A model generated the notes under the pieces. It made no database searches, was not told the DNA's origin, and saw nothing but the letters and a program-made list of their open reading frames with translations. Below, piece by piece: positions 56,601 to 62,563 of a DNA stretch of 64,000 nt. The position numbers and the translations under genes were made by a program. The stretch is from Cellulophaga tyrosinoxydans (GTDB taxonomy: Bacteria; Bacteroidota; Bacteroidia; Flavobacteriales; Flavobacteriaceae). The stretch covers positions 860,775 to 924,774 of the forward strand of contig NZ_FWXO01000001.1 of the NCBI RefSeq assembly GCF_900176415.1. Direction: 5' to 3'. The first letter of the stretch is position 1. Every line of letters starts with the position of its first letter.

Positions 56601-59226
56601 TAGTGGTTTGGGTATTGGTAATTATACGATCACAATTACCAACAATGATACTGGATGTTTTGTAACTACAACACATACTATCAGAGATCCAAAAGTAATT
56701 GATGTTACTGCAGTAAAAGTAACCGATGAAACATGTTTAAATGATGGCGTAAATGGTGGTAGTTTTAATGTTTCTATCGCAAACTATACTGGTGGATATG
56801 ATTACCAAGTATTCTTAGCAGATGGTACCCCTTACTCCGCTGTTCTTAATGGTAATACAAGTACGCCTTTGGTGATCTCAAATTTACCAGGTGGAAGTTA
56901 TTATGTAAGAATTACAGAGACAGATGCTACGAGTACCTTCTGCTCCGATAATTCTAATGCGGTAACTATTATCGCACCAGAATTCCCAATTACAGCAATT
57001 GTAAATGAGCAATCTAATGTAACTTGTGATAATAACAGAGGAAGTATTTTGGTTGATCCTTCAGGAGGACAAGGTCCTTATACGATTACCATAGACTCTG
57101 GAACACAATCATTTACCCAGACAGGAGTACAAGCCTATATTTTCACAGGTCTTTCGGCTGGAACATATGCAATTACTATTACAGATGCTCTAGGATGTGT
57201 TAACAATACCTATTCACAAACTTTAGTACAACCAGCACCAATTGTGGCTGATATTTCAGCAGATATCGTGCTTGCTTGTTATGGTGATGACACTGGGTTT
57301 GTAACTGCTACTGTAGTTTCAGGTGGCGTGGGAACTCTTAAGTACAGATTAAATACTTACGATCCTACAGGTACTGTAATTGTGACAACGTCTGTTGCGC
57401 AAAACTCAAATACCTTTAATGGATTATTCTCAGGATTGTATAGTATTACAGTTTCTGATGATGTAAGATGTTATGGAGAAACTCCTATTGCAACGATATC
57501 AGATCCAACAGATGTTTTCGGATCATTAACCATGACCCAATCTATTACCTGCGCTAATGATCTAGAATTATTATTAACCGCAAATGGTGGAACCGCTCCC
57601 TATAGCTACAGTACTGATGGGGTTACTTTCTTGCCATTTAACAACGGAAATGAGCATATATTTAACTCTTTACCTTCAGGTAATGCAGGTGCTGGAACCT
57701 ATAGATATTATGTACAAGATTCATTTAATTGTACCTCAATATTATCTAATGAAGTAAAAGCTAATGCTGTTGCTCCAATAGTTATTGATGTAGACCAAGC
57801 TGCTGCAACTGTAAATTGTAATGGAGATAGTAGTGCTATATTACTAGCCAGAGCAAGTGGTGGATTAGGAAACTATTTCTATGAGTTATTAGATACTCCT
57901 ACAAGTATTACGCCACTTCAAGGGCCAAATACTAATGGCGTATTTAGAAACTTAACTGCTGGTGATTACTATATTAGAGTAACTAGTGAAGATTGTGTGG
58001 AAACTACTGGTGTTATTACTATTACTGAGCCTGCTCCTTTAGTATACACAGATGATTATTCACCAATAATATGTGCAGGAGATACAGATGGATATATTAA
58101 TGTTGCCTTATCGGGTGGATCTGGTAATTATCTTTATGCTATTTCACCAAACTTAGCTCAGTTTGATGTTATAAATAGCTTTACAAATTTAGCACCAGGT
58201 ACCTATACGGTTATTGCCCAAGACCAAAATGGATGTTTTGTACAAACCGATTATACTATAGCTGCTGCAACACCAATAGTTATTGATGCAACACCTACTG
58301 GTGAAACTTGTTTAGGTAGCAATGATGGTAGTATAGCATTAGTAATCTCTGGTGGTACCGCTCCTTATAGCACAAGATTAGAAAATACAAGTTATGTAGC
58401 TGGATTATTATCATACAACGATTTGCCTTCTGGTAGCCATACGGTATACGTAATTGATGATTTAGGTTGTGAAACTAGTGTTGAGGTTCAAGTAGCAGAA
58501 GGTGTAAACTTAAAAGCCACTGTTGCTCCTGTATATGAATGTACAGGTGATACTCCTAATAATTATATAGTAGTGACCCATGAAGATACTTCAGTAGAAG
58601 GTGTTGCTCTTTATCAATTAGACGATGAGAACTCAACAGATGTTAGATTAACTCCAAGTTTTACCAACATAGTACCAGGTGATCATACGTTAATTATATC
58701 ATTAAATGGATGCGTTGAAACTATACCATTCACTATTGAAAACTTTGATCCACTTGTATTAACATTAGAAAATAACAATATCAATGAAATTACAGCCGTA
58801 GCAATTGGAGGTGATGGTAATTATACGTTCTATTTTGACGATACAAACAATGGTGATGATAATACCGTTTACATAAATCGTAGTGCAACTTATACCGTTA
58901 GAGTTGTAGATGGTAATGGTTGTGAGGCAATTGCAAGTATTGAAATGGAATTTATTGATATTGAAATTCCTAATTTCTTTACACCTAATAATGATTCAGA
59001 AAATGATGTATGGAAACCTAGAAATTTAGAAGGATTCCCTAACATACTAATGATCATATTTGACCGTTATGGTAGAGAAGTGTATCGTATGGGTGCTGAC
59101 GATCCAGGATGGGATGGAATTTACCACAACACAGAACTACCAACAGGTGATTACTGGTATGTAATAAAGCTTCGTGGCGAAAATGATGAACGCGAATTTG
59201 TTGGACACTTTACATTATATAGATAA
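44647..59226 (+). CDS. sprB: SprB-like giant gliding adhesin (T9SS type B substrate)
   Basis: The 4859-residue product from ATG 44647 has a signal peptide (MKTLYLKKSYFFALVITLIG..FSQ). An upstream ATG at 44599 would add 16 residues before it. After a conserved N-terminal domain (25-400), a DUF11-like region (about 408-550, IVLEKKVFNLAETVDLTGLG) and two Ig-like parts, residues ~780-4700 hold some 40 SprB-type repeats of 70-100 residues with the pattern TCxGxxDGxI..GGxxPYxYSI..LxxGxYxVxVxDxxGC. A jelly-roll-like segment interrupts them at ~1306-1501. The CTD starts near 4772 (IEIPNFFTPNNDSENDVWKP). SprB moves along the cell surface and powers gliding; this is inferred from the F. johnsoniae homologue. 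Confidence 0.93.
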   Translation: MKTLYLKKSYFFALVITLIGVVNFGFSQEYTSFTRSYDGTPTGPTYRYQNNIKGDLIFIANNIINRDGGTNTTEPEDPYNNLNNSGSNTTANRNTETGGYWNYNDYKDMRYIDVDNDASTFSSSSATLNFPDPNCNLIRYAALYWSATYPSEQGGQALGTNRQNDFNQVKLKVPNGNYVDITADEILYDGFTAADNQNRANSPYACYADITSLITPLADPTGEYTVANIRAVQGQLSGGASGGWTLVIVYENPTLSGKLITTFDGFARVNSANPTVNIDYSGFRTIPSGPVRANLGAAVLEGDFRITGDQLRIRERNTDPFTTISNGANPSDNFFNSNISFDGVVQNNRNPNSANTLGYDTDIFRLPNGGNSVIRNNATQATFRFTSNGDQYYPFFNSFNVEIIEPNIVLEKKVFNLAETVDLTGLGVNLGQNLKYILSFQNTGNDDATNFTIRDVLPINVTLDEAALNAPGNLPPGVSYVFDAATRTITFSIPPNLVVEGAPVESIRMQVKVAENCFDFVNACSNQIQNLAYATYRGVDNDNVITDDPSVTDFDACGFVTPGATNFLLDDLSDCDFSRTVQLCGTNVLLDAGDNFDDYIWYRDVNDNGLIDLGTDIVLNDGNPDGDLSTLNVSQTGTYIVDKIVADPCKGFQEIIRVVLFGSTQTNPVTDFFNARNSDADLSNDIQGEILRCSIDGEFITNIFLCGTNDTELIQVNIPDAQSLEWQQLDEATCTATDPACPNKGNSCYSTVATGNAFNVTDSGKYRLVINYQNGCSSRFYFSAFKNNLAVNTVTTDIFCNTNGNITVTNLGAGYGFQLFNLDTNTAQVPFSANNGPSFDIAAAGNYRIDVRQLDSSGNPIPNSCQFESAEIGIRDRDFRVNLSTVAANCNALGSITVQTLNVRATYNYDLRFNDGTTHPYGTGTRVSLVSAETTNNYTFNNLNPGDYTVIVTTQDGCTSTQNITVTEVDDLRLTAVVTADIGCTAGIITLTPEGGFPDPEYNYAIWSKDGTDYYTSLSDIPGTAYSTDPIFRFGYRDTDFDGIDEYFPGEEGTYEFIVVDGNNCFITSNIVTIEDLGNMTISINDDSPVTCSGNNDASITINTTNGIAPFEYSIDGGTTTQDTPSFVGLAAGTYNILVTDSSGCSVTTTHTINQTATLSASAGVSRDVTCDPIGAQVRITNVVGGQAPYTYSFDGGSTFGTSSIAILPPGNYNTVVVKDALGCEFPMNVYVEDFPVAPVVTPVVDYNCDGSGNITVNTDINTYNYTYELDGVLNAPDPSNNVFNAVSPGTYTVTTNYVSQTPPTPSLLLVEDFGYGNGSVSSTNVIGYTYEDQTGNAPGDSNSNINDFEYSVTNRIVAPFGSWLNPGDHTTNGANPNGRYLVINVGTPSPGQIIYTKPINDVIPFQDLRISLYIFNLVNSSSSILDPDLTIEIRTTSGTVVQSIRTGDIPKTEQWENFSVDLNPGNNTSLEFVIRSEKNGNNGNDFALDDIEIYQIPEVCELSVENTVIIEDNRAFRANYISSTNVNCFGGTDGTITFEVLNFDASTGFEYAIDGGAYTTSLVSTVTTPAVLGAGLRTIDIRRVDDPTCVQQITRTITQPTAVNATASISSPYTCSTTGATITANATGGTPTYVYQLENTSGTVIGTYDFATNGANRIFTNVTAGSYIVRARDARGCEDIINSPITIVAPSALSFTAVPTVCYSGANDGTITVNVAGGNGGLLFSINNGPFVAPSPTTASTYTFTNLASGTYVINVRDQLGCSTTPQNITINPELSVSANASAITTCGTSTDVTITATGGDTNYVYAIVADGATPTAGDFTTTNPIAIAAAGNYDVYVRDHAGATGFCSDMFDITITKNAPITITPTITNVSCFGGNNGAISLAITGGNAPYRYSINNGATYQTLANFPNLVAGTYPVLVQDADLCTQPLSVVVTEPNAITAEAAQTKDYTCLPGGEAEITVGSVTATAGGSGNYQYSINGAPWTASTTGGTVFTNLTDGTYSIRVRDALATTCFITLPNVVIAPLPTAPTLTSAVAYNCDGTGNITISPFNAAYTYTLGAAVQTGAGANVFTNIAAGNHTITVDYGSSCTTTIAVNVQTGRAFTASISSPINITCFGDSNGAFTINASNYGAGGFEYRIGGTGPFSGPFTTSQTVTGLTAQAYSIEVRDVNSPTTCTIPLTQTLTQPNAVTASASITTPITCTNTGATITAVASGGTPTYTYQLETNSGSIVRPYQTNASFTNVPANAATENYVVRVRDGRNCTNTVLPSVTINTPQAPTFDATPTACYSGNNDGSILVDVTSLPGNGNFQFRINSGAWITPSPATATNYTFTGLANGSYTIDVRDGFGCVATQQTVVLSPQLVVTVDTTHVSSCADGNITVNATGGNGTLVYAIVPANSDPTGLFTTTNSLTVTNAMASSNPSGYDIYVRDNNGVGFLCSYTLEDVIINPATALTISGTPTDPECYDGLGSINAIAGGGATPYTYTLTDLSPADGIDYSVSYSNITSTNNLFDGIGVGNYEITLTDAAGCSITSSVITINNAVEITADIIPILPSDCVGALPTDYGFEFDNLITPTPITLIEYSYDNGTTWNTDGDEQRGIASGTTVYPSIRVTLASGTICQKDFPRYIIPYPLDNLDISISAIVVDCNDLRVTVQGTAGLAPYEYAYSEDPSTFNPSTATWIPGGTMNNVPAVVPAGHGNYTWLGLTPGRTYVFYVRDATGCVRQSLENVNDLVAPLPIDITIDSSPTCFGASTGEITYTLNPSSANTHMRWEFYELGNPIPIAVSGAIAPAPAVNVIYNNTITFNGLADGEYYIEVQQSDGTTDSCRGGSENALIEELNEITATPTVTRNISCNLPGLISITGITGGGGAPYTFDVSGPAGFTTLTGLTNNPVQIPVNSPAGNYTVTINDQYGCPVTLAPVALTLTPNPTITSITQNNCSAPISLQVVGNSAAGNIRYAIVPNGNPAPTTFLNNGGFFNGVTPGSYDVYIIDGNGCTAVQTAYIINPILSANAELTKLLDCTGSVNATITIEALTGSGNYEYSISGAATVAQTTLTSPFVYSTSIAGDYTITIYDAATPNSAACNRTFVVNVPARVEPVINTISTTPITCIGDDDGTITITAIDNGTGPYSFEITSLDGAGVSIAPTSTTNTSAIFTGLAPTTTINGYVVTVRGDVATNNCTTTSSAILIAEPTAVSVTINPIVDIVQFACTTGTNTDNNASITVNTVSGGSSTYVRYVFENTTTATVVQDGSNTTYVETNRAGGNYLISVYDENGCLGTATATINAFDELLTPTITVDEAISCTNAGEDVTINAFGSLTDSSTPAGLANYEFRLLPGAFGPSNIFTDLAIGNHTFEVRNVNTQCVVTISHQIVDPNTFTVETPVTTDVICVGSATGTATFTVTDATYTGTYSWEIFNSDTTPTGITGTSAGLTATGLVAGDYYVTFTQDGIPTCENRAPFNIAEPTDVLAAGIPDVTPITCVPGSDGVIEITNVTGGWGGYAYYVSQTPNPDPNDVSNYIANPRFENLVAGTYDIWVIDSRGCSIPLADITLNTPTPIIADLQLNNANCNNFEGEIQVVGIPATNPVSGGQGTNYSYQLQQWNGTAYVNFRAIQTTDTFSNLGAGQYQVIVSDQWGCAAPTANSITLYDEMVPLATIVKAIDCTVDPGGQITISQTGGNGPFNYTGTDPLGAALTPNTDGIFTGLTQDGVYTFTITDGTCSVTINQTLEPAVIPPTPTIDAFTDVTCFNAADGTISVSILTNGFDPYTFQITDMDGTTTSINPTSSTNTSAEFTGLANTVGVGYTITVTGTNSCATTIIQTISQPTAALAVAAPSISPFDCTTGNTTNYATIDLTGLVTGGSGNYVRYVFVNTDTGTTVQDGSNSEYTETNLAGGNYAITVYDDMGCSDVTTATINPFVGISTPTVTIMDNVTCNGNDEDILVGITITPATAAPNLTYAISGSNGYSQTVTSTNNSQLFSGLGIGNYTITITNNDTGCFVTTTHTIRDPKVIDVTAVKVTDETCLNDGVNGGSFNVSIANYTGGYDYQVFLADGTPYSAVLNGNTSTPLVISNLPGGSYYVRITETDATSTFCSDNSNAVTIIAPEFPITAIVNEQSNVTCDNNRGSILVDPSGGQGPYTITIDSGTQSFTQTGVQAYIFTGLSAGTYAITITDALGCVNNTYSQTLVQPAPIVADISADIVLACYGDDTGFVTATVVSGGVGTLKYRLNTYDPTGTVIVTTSVAQNSNTFNGLFSGLYSITVSDDVRCYGETPIATISDPTDVFGSLTMTQSITCANDLELLLTANGGTAPYSYSTDGVTFLPFNNGNEHIFNSLPSGNAGAGTYRYYVQDSFNCTSILSNEVKANAVAPIVIDVDQAAATVNCNGDSSAILLARASGGLGNYFYELLDTPTSITPLQGPNTNGVFRNLTAGDYYIRVTSEDCVETTGVITITEPAPLVYTDDYSPIICAGDTDGYINVALSGGSGNYLYAISPNLAQFDVINSFTNLAPGTYTVIAQDQNGCFVQTDYTIAAATPIVIDATPTGETCLGSNDGSIALVISGGTAPYSTRLENTSYVAGLLSYNDLPSGSHTVYVIDDLGCETSVEVQVAEGVNLKATVAPVYECTGDTPNNYIVVTHEDTSVEGVALYQLDDENSTDVRLTPSFTNIVPGDHTLIISLNGCVETIPFTIENFDPLVLTLENNNINEITAVAIGGDGNYTFYFDDTNNGDDNTVYINRSATYTVRVVDGNGCEAIASIEMEFIDIEIPNFFTPNNDSENDVWKPRNLEGFPNILMIIFDRYGREVYRMGADDPGWDGIYHNTELPTGDYWYVIKLRGENDEREFVGHFTLYR

Positions 59227-59244
59227 AAAATAACCTACTAAACA

Positions 59245-60195
59245 ATGAAAAATATAGTATTAATTTTTTCGGTCTTTTTGTTCTCATTAGTTGCAAAAAG
59301 TCAAGAGTTGAACTCCCCACAACTTTCTCAGTATTTGGCCGATAACCCTTTTGTGTTATCACCAACATATGCTGGTATTGGAGATCATGTTAAAATTCGT
59401 GTAAACGGACTAACACAATGGGTAGGTATAAAAGATGCTCCAGACACACAATCATTTGCCGGAGATTTAAGAATTGGAAACCGGTCTGGTTTAGGTATGT
59501 TTCTGTATAATGATAGAAATGGATATACAAAACAACAAGGTGCTAGATTATCTTTCGCGCATCACTTAACCCTTGACCGTTATGATGATGAATTTTTATC
59601 ATTCGGTATTTCTTACAATTTTAACCAATTTAGAATAGATATTCAAGAATTTATTGATGCTGGTGGTGATCCTGGTGTAACTGATGACCGTTCTACAACA
59701 AACCATAACTTTGATGTTGGGTTACTGTATAGAAAAGATAAGTTTTATTTAAGTTTAAATGCTTCTAACCTCTTGGACAAAGATTTAAAAAGTTTTAATG
59801 TGAATTTTGAACCAAATACACTTCGAAACTACTATTTATATACTGGTTACAGATATAGAAAAAACAAATCAAGTGATATGGAAATAGAACCTTCTGTACT
59901 TTTTAAATTATTTGAAAGTGATGGAAGATCCGAAACCGATATGAATGTTAAATTTCGGTTCTATGATTACGAAGATTATTATTATGTTGGTGTTACTTAT
60001 CGTTTTCTAAATGATCAAATTGGAAGACCCCTATATATTGCGCCTATAGCAGGCCTTAAGAAAAATAATTTATACTTCGGATATTCTTATCAAATTATTA
60101 TGAATGAAATTCTAGGATATAGTACTGGAACACATGTTGTTACCTTAGGTGTAGATTTATTTCAAGGTTTAAGTAATTGTAGATGTACCTATTAA
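59245..60195 (+). CDS. sprF: SprF (PorP/SprF-family outer-membrane protein)
   Basis: A 316-residue PorP-type beta-barrel protein with a signal peptide (VFLFSLVAKSQ). The mature start ELNSPQLSQYLADNPFVLSP and the segments QWVGIKDAPDTQSFAGD, NRSGLGMFLYNDRNG and IAPIAGLKKNNLYFGYSYQ are characteristic of SprF. In F. johnsoniae SprF is needed for export and attachment of SprB. The gene starts 18 bases after the sprB stop, so they are co-transcribed, which fits a dedicated partner of the giant adhesin. Confidence 0.92.
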   Translation: MKNIVLIFSVFLFSLVAKSQELNSPQLSQYLADNPFVLSPTYAGIGDHVKIRVNGLTQWVGIKDAPDTQSFAGDLRIGNRSGLGMFLYNDRNGYTKQQGARLSFAHHLTLDRYDDEFLSFGISYNFNQFRIDIQEFIDAGGDPGVTDDRSTTNHNFDVGLLYRKDKFYLSLNASNLLDKDLKSFNVNFEPNTLRNYYLYTGYRYRKNKSSDMEIEPSVLFKLFESDGRSETDMNVKFRFYDYEDYYYVGVTYRFLNDQIGRPLYIAPIAGLKKNNLYFGYSYQIIMNEILGYSTGTHVVTLGVDLFQGLSNCRCTY

Positions 60196-60256
60196 TTTTA
60201 TTAAATCTATTATAACCAATATACTTCTATTAAATTTGCCATAAATTGTATAGACA

Positions 60257-60613
60257 GTGGGAAAAATAACAGTAAGTAATATTAGGGTTTATGCCTATCA
60301 CGGATGCTTAAAAGAAGAAAGTATTAATGGTAGCGATTATAGTGTAGATGTTGAGGTGAAAGCAGATTTAACAACCGCTTCAGTAACTGATAATTTAAGT
60401 GATACGGTAGATTACGTGCTAATAAATCATATTGTAAAGCAGGAAATGGCCATTAAATCTAAACTTTTAGAACATGTTGCAAAACGTATTTTAGATCGTA
60501 TTTTTATCGAATGCCCTACTGTAGATTATGGTGAGGTAACAGTATCTAAATTAAATCCACCAATAAATGGAGATGTGGAGAAAGTTTCGATTAACTTACA
60601 GTTAACTCGATGA
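60257..60613 (+). CDS. folB: Dihydroneopterin aldolase
   Basis: Folate-pathway enzyme converting 7,8-dihydroneopterin to 6-hydroxymethyl-dihydropterin and glycolaldehyde. The 118-residue protein begins at a GTG codon (60257; no ATG is available nearby), reading MGKITVSNIRVYAYHGCLKEE. Visible signatures: YAYHGCLKEE (active-site Glu in the family position), DYVLINHIVKQEM, LLEHVAKRILDRIF and the catalytic-Lys block VTVSKLNPPI. Length is normal. It follows sprF by 61 bases and precedes the tRNA-Cys genes. Confidence 0.93.
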   Translation: MGKITVSNIRVYAYHGCLKEESINGSDYSVDVEVKADLTTASVTDNLSDTVDYVLINHIVKQEMAIKSKLLEHVAKRILDRIFIECPTVDYGEVTVSKLNPPINGDVEKVSINLQLTR

Positions 60614-60737
60614 ATAACATAGTATTGATTTTATATATATTAAAAATAATACCATCTTTGTAGTACAAAACAACCCACTAGGTTTAATCACTTTAGTGTT
60701 TTATTAAACTCCCCCTTTTTTTAAAATAATATTATTT

Positions 60738-60809
60738 GGCATTGTGGTCGAATTGGATAGACATGGTTCCGCAAGAACTTTTATAGTGGTTCGAGTCCAC
60801 TCGATGCCT
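60738..60809 (+). tRNA. Diverged tRNA-Cys (anticodon GCA), copy 1
   Basis: The 72 bases fold as a cloverleaf: acceptor GGCATTG/CGATGCC identical to copy 2, D-stem GTC/GAC, anticodon stem TGGTT/AACTT (outer T-T mismatch, one G-T), loop CCGCAAG with GCA at 60771-60773, T-arm AGTGG-TTCGAGT-CCACT, discriminator T. Compared with copy 2 the D-, anticodon- and T-stems differ by paired, compensatory changes, so the fold is kept. Position 33 is C instead of the near-universal T. It could be a functional secondary tRNA-Cys or a repurposed tRNA-like RNA. No CCA is encoded. Confidence 0.75.
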
Positions 60810-60817
60810 CAACAAAG

Positions 60818-60858
60818 TCCTAAATTTTTTATTACTAAAAGTTTAGGATTTTTTTTTA
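60818..60858 (+). terminator. Terminator after tRNA-Cys copy 1
   Basis: Stem TCCTAAA (60818-60824) / TTTAGGA (60842-60848), followed by a run of ten T bases. It starts 9 bases after the tRNA end, so copy 1 has its own 3' processing and termination region. Confidence 0.8.
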
Positions 60859-60910
60859 ACTTTTTAGTATAAACAATGTAATTAATAATTTCAGTTTTAA
60901 TTAATTTATG

Positions 60911-60918
60911 TAAATTTG
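60911..60918 (+). promoter_or_regulatory. Candidate minus-7 box of tRNA-Cys copy 2
   Basis: TAAATTTG fits TAnnTTTG and ends 12 bases before the tRNA. It lies between the two tRNAs, so copy 2 is transcribed on its own. Confidence 0.55.
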
Positions 60919-60930
60919 CAATCCTAAATT

Positions 60931-61001
60931 GGCATTGTGGCCGAGTGGCTAGGCAGAGCTCTGCAAAAGCTTGTACAGCGGTTCGAATCCGCTCGATGCC
61001 T
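60931..61001 (+). tRNA. tRNA-Cys (anticodon GCA), copy 2
   Basis: A canonical 71-base cloverleaf: acceptor GGCATTG/CGATGCC, D-stem GCC/GGC, anticodon stem GAGCT/AGCTT with loop CTGCAAA (GCA at 60963-60965), T-arm AGCGG-TTCGAAT-CCGCT, discriminator T (Cys identity element). No encoded CCA. It is followed by its own terminator. Confidence 0.97.
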
Positions 61002-61008
61002 CTTCTAA

Positions 61009-61040
61009 AAATCCTCTTCTAAAAAGAAGGGGATTTTTTA
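61009..61040 (+). terminator. Terminator after tRNA-Cys copy 2
   Basis: A 12-bp stem (61009-61020 / 61025-61036, one T-G pair) with an AAAA loop and a following T run. Confidence 0.88.
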
Positions 61041-61119
61041 TTTTTAGCAACAAATTAAAAAGTTTTTGCAGTTTTACATCATATTCGCATTATACAACGA
61101 CTCACAAAGTCTTAAAAAA

Positions 61120-61797
61120 TTATTTCTGTTCTGTTTCTCTGATAAGTTCTATTCCTTCTTGGATATTTAGTTTATCCTTTGGTAAAAACCCTTTTGTAAT
61201 CAATACAAGACCGCAAATTATAAGAATAATACCTAATGCTTTTTTTACTAAGAAAATTCGTTTTGGAGTTAATTTTCTTCGTAATTGTTTGGCTAGTAAT
61301 ATTTTAAAAATATCGGTAACAAAATAAGCACCAATCATTGCTCCAAAAAAAGTTAGTATACGATTACTATCATTATCTAAACTTGGTCCAACAATTATAA
61401 TTACCCCTAACCAAAAAACTAGAACACCAATATTTATAAAATTCAATAAAAAACCTTTTATAAACAGACTCAAATAATGGCCTCCAGTAACTTTTACATC
61501 ATCATCTCGTAATTTTACTTGTTTGGTTCTAAAGGTTATTAGACCGTAAACCAACAAAATTACCCCTCCAAAAACATACAAACCTGGTTGATTACTTAAG
61601 TTTTCTAGCAATTGAAAACTACTAAAATAAGCAGCTGTAATAAATACAATATCAGCAATTATAACACCAAGATCAAAGAATAATGCTGCCCTAAAACCTT
61701 TGGTAGCACTAGTTTCTAGAAGCACAAAAAAAACAGGCCCAATCATAAAACTTAAAAAAAAGCCTAATGGAATTGCCGCCTGTATATCTTCTAGCAT
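61120..61797 (-). CDS. LysE/RhtB-family translocator
   Basis: A 225-residue membrane protein with six hydrophobic segments. The LysE signature is visible at the N-terminus (AAIPLGFFLSFMIGPVFFVLLETSATKGFRAAL) as MIGPVFFVL followed by GFRAAL and FFDLGVIIADIVF. The family exports amino acids such as Lys, Thr or homoserine lactones; substrate not predictable. It lies 22 bases downstream of the DUF2807 gene on the same strand. The stop is close to the terminator zone of tRNA-Cys copy 2. Confidence 0.88.
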   Translation of the reverse strand: MLEDIQAAIPLGFFLSFMIGPVFFVLLETSATKGFRAALFFDLGVIIADIVFITAAYFSSFQLLENLSNQPGLYVFGGVILLVYGLITFRTKQVKLRDDDVKVTGGHYLSLFIKGFLLNFINIGVLVFWLGVIIIVGPSLDNDSNRILTFFGAMIGAYFVTDIFKILLAKQLRRKLTPKRIFLVKKALGIILIICGLVLITKGFLPKDKLNIQEGIELIRETEQK

Positions 61798-61819
61798 AGT
61801 TACTATACGTTCTTTAAAA

Positions 61820-62500
61820 TTACATTCTTTTTATAGTTCCGCCAAAAACAGTTTTTTCATCCATTTTCTTTGGATTACCATATACCAGTACTTCGCCACC
61901 AGCTTTTACACTAGCCTTAACATAATTTATAGCATATATTTCTGCTTTGGAACCTGCATTCACATTTACAGTTGTAAAATTTGTTTTAAAACTTTTACCC
62001 TGATAAATACCACCAGTATTTATCATAACATCTTGATTATCAGAAAATCCTGTAGTTGTTATAATGCCTCCAGTAACTGTTTTTATTAATAATTGCTCTA
62101 CCTGAGTATTAATAATTAACTCGCCACCTTCTTGTGCTTTTAGTTCTAATAAATCTTGTTTTATAACTTCTTTATTAGAAATACGAGCATCTTCATTAAC
62201 ATCAATAGTTACTAATTCTTCGGTATAGTAAAGATCAACAAATGTTCTATAACCGCTGAAAATTTTACCTAGCTCCATTCGGAGTTTTAAAACGCCTTCA
62301 TTATTAACAATAGCCACTTTATTGGTGTTAGCACCAGTAATTACAGCCTTATTAACAGTGGATTTAATCAAATTAATTGATAATCCATCGAATGCTTTTA
62401 CAGTAGTAAATTTTTCAAGATTTTGTGTAATCTTATCACTTTGCCCTTGCAAATTAGCAAGAGAAAACAATAAGAAAACTACTATGAAAAATTGTTTCAT
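61820..62500 (-). CDS. DUF2807 (head GIN domain) exported protein
   Basis: A 226-residue product with a signal peptide (FFIVVFLLFSLANLQGQ) and a single beta-helical DUF2807/GIN domain: FDGLSINLIKSTVNKAVITG is the typical beginning, followed by regular short strands (EGGELIINTQVEQLLIKTVTGG) and the end GGEVLVYGNPKKMDEKTVFGG. The family is common in Bacteroidota and is thought to be a surface or periplasmic adhesion-type module; no function is proven. It is downstream of rnr and likely in the same direction as LysE. Confidence 0.88.
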   Translation of the reverse strand: MKQFFIVVFLLFSLANLQGQSDKITQNLEKFTTVKAFDGLSINLIKSTVNKAVITGANTNKVAIVNNEGVLKLRMELGKIFSGYRTFVDLYYTEELVTIDVNEDARISNKEVIKQDLLELKAQEGGELIINTQVEQLLIKTVTGGIITTTGFSDNQDVMINTGGIYQGKSFKTNFTTVNVNAGSKAEIYAINYVKASVKAGGEVLVYGNPKKMDEKTVFGGTIKRM

Positions 62501-62563
62501 TTTGTTGTTTTTAGGTTAATCAACCATTAGTAAACAAATTCCATTCCAAAATACAAAACTTAT

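Noticed and set aside
60738-60809. Copy 1 of tRNA-Cys as a simple pseudogene
   Set aside because: Stem differences are compensatory and the acceptor stem, T-loop and discriminator are intact, so plain decay does not explain it.
60971-61327. 118-codon plus-strand ORF
   Set aside because: It begins inside tRNA-Cys copy 2, crosses its terminator and runs antisense to the LysE gene.
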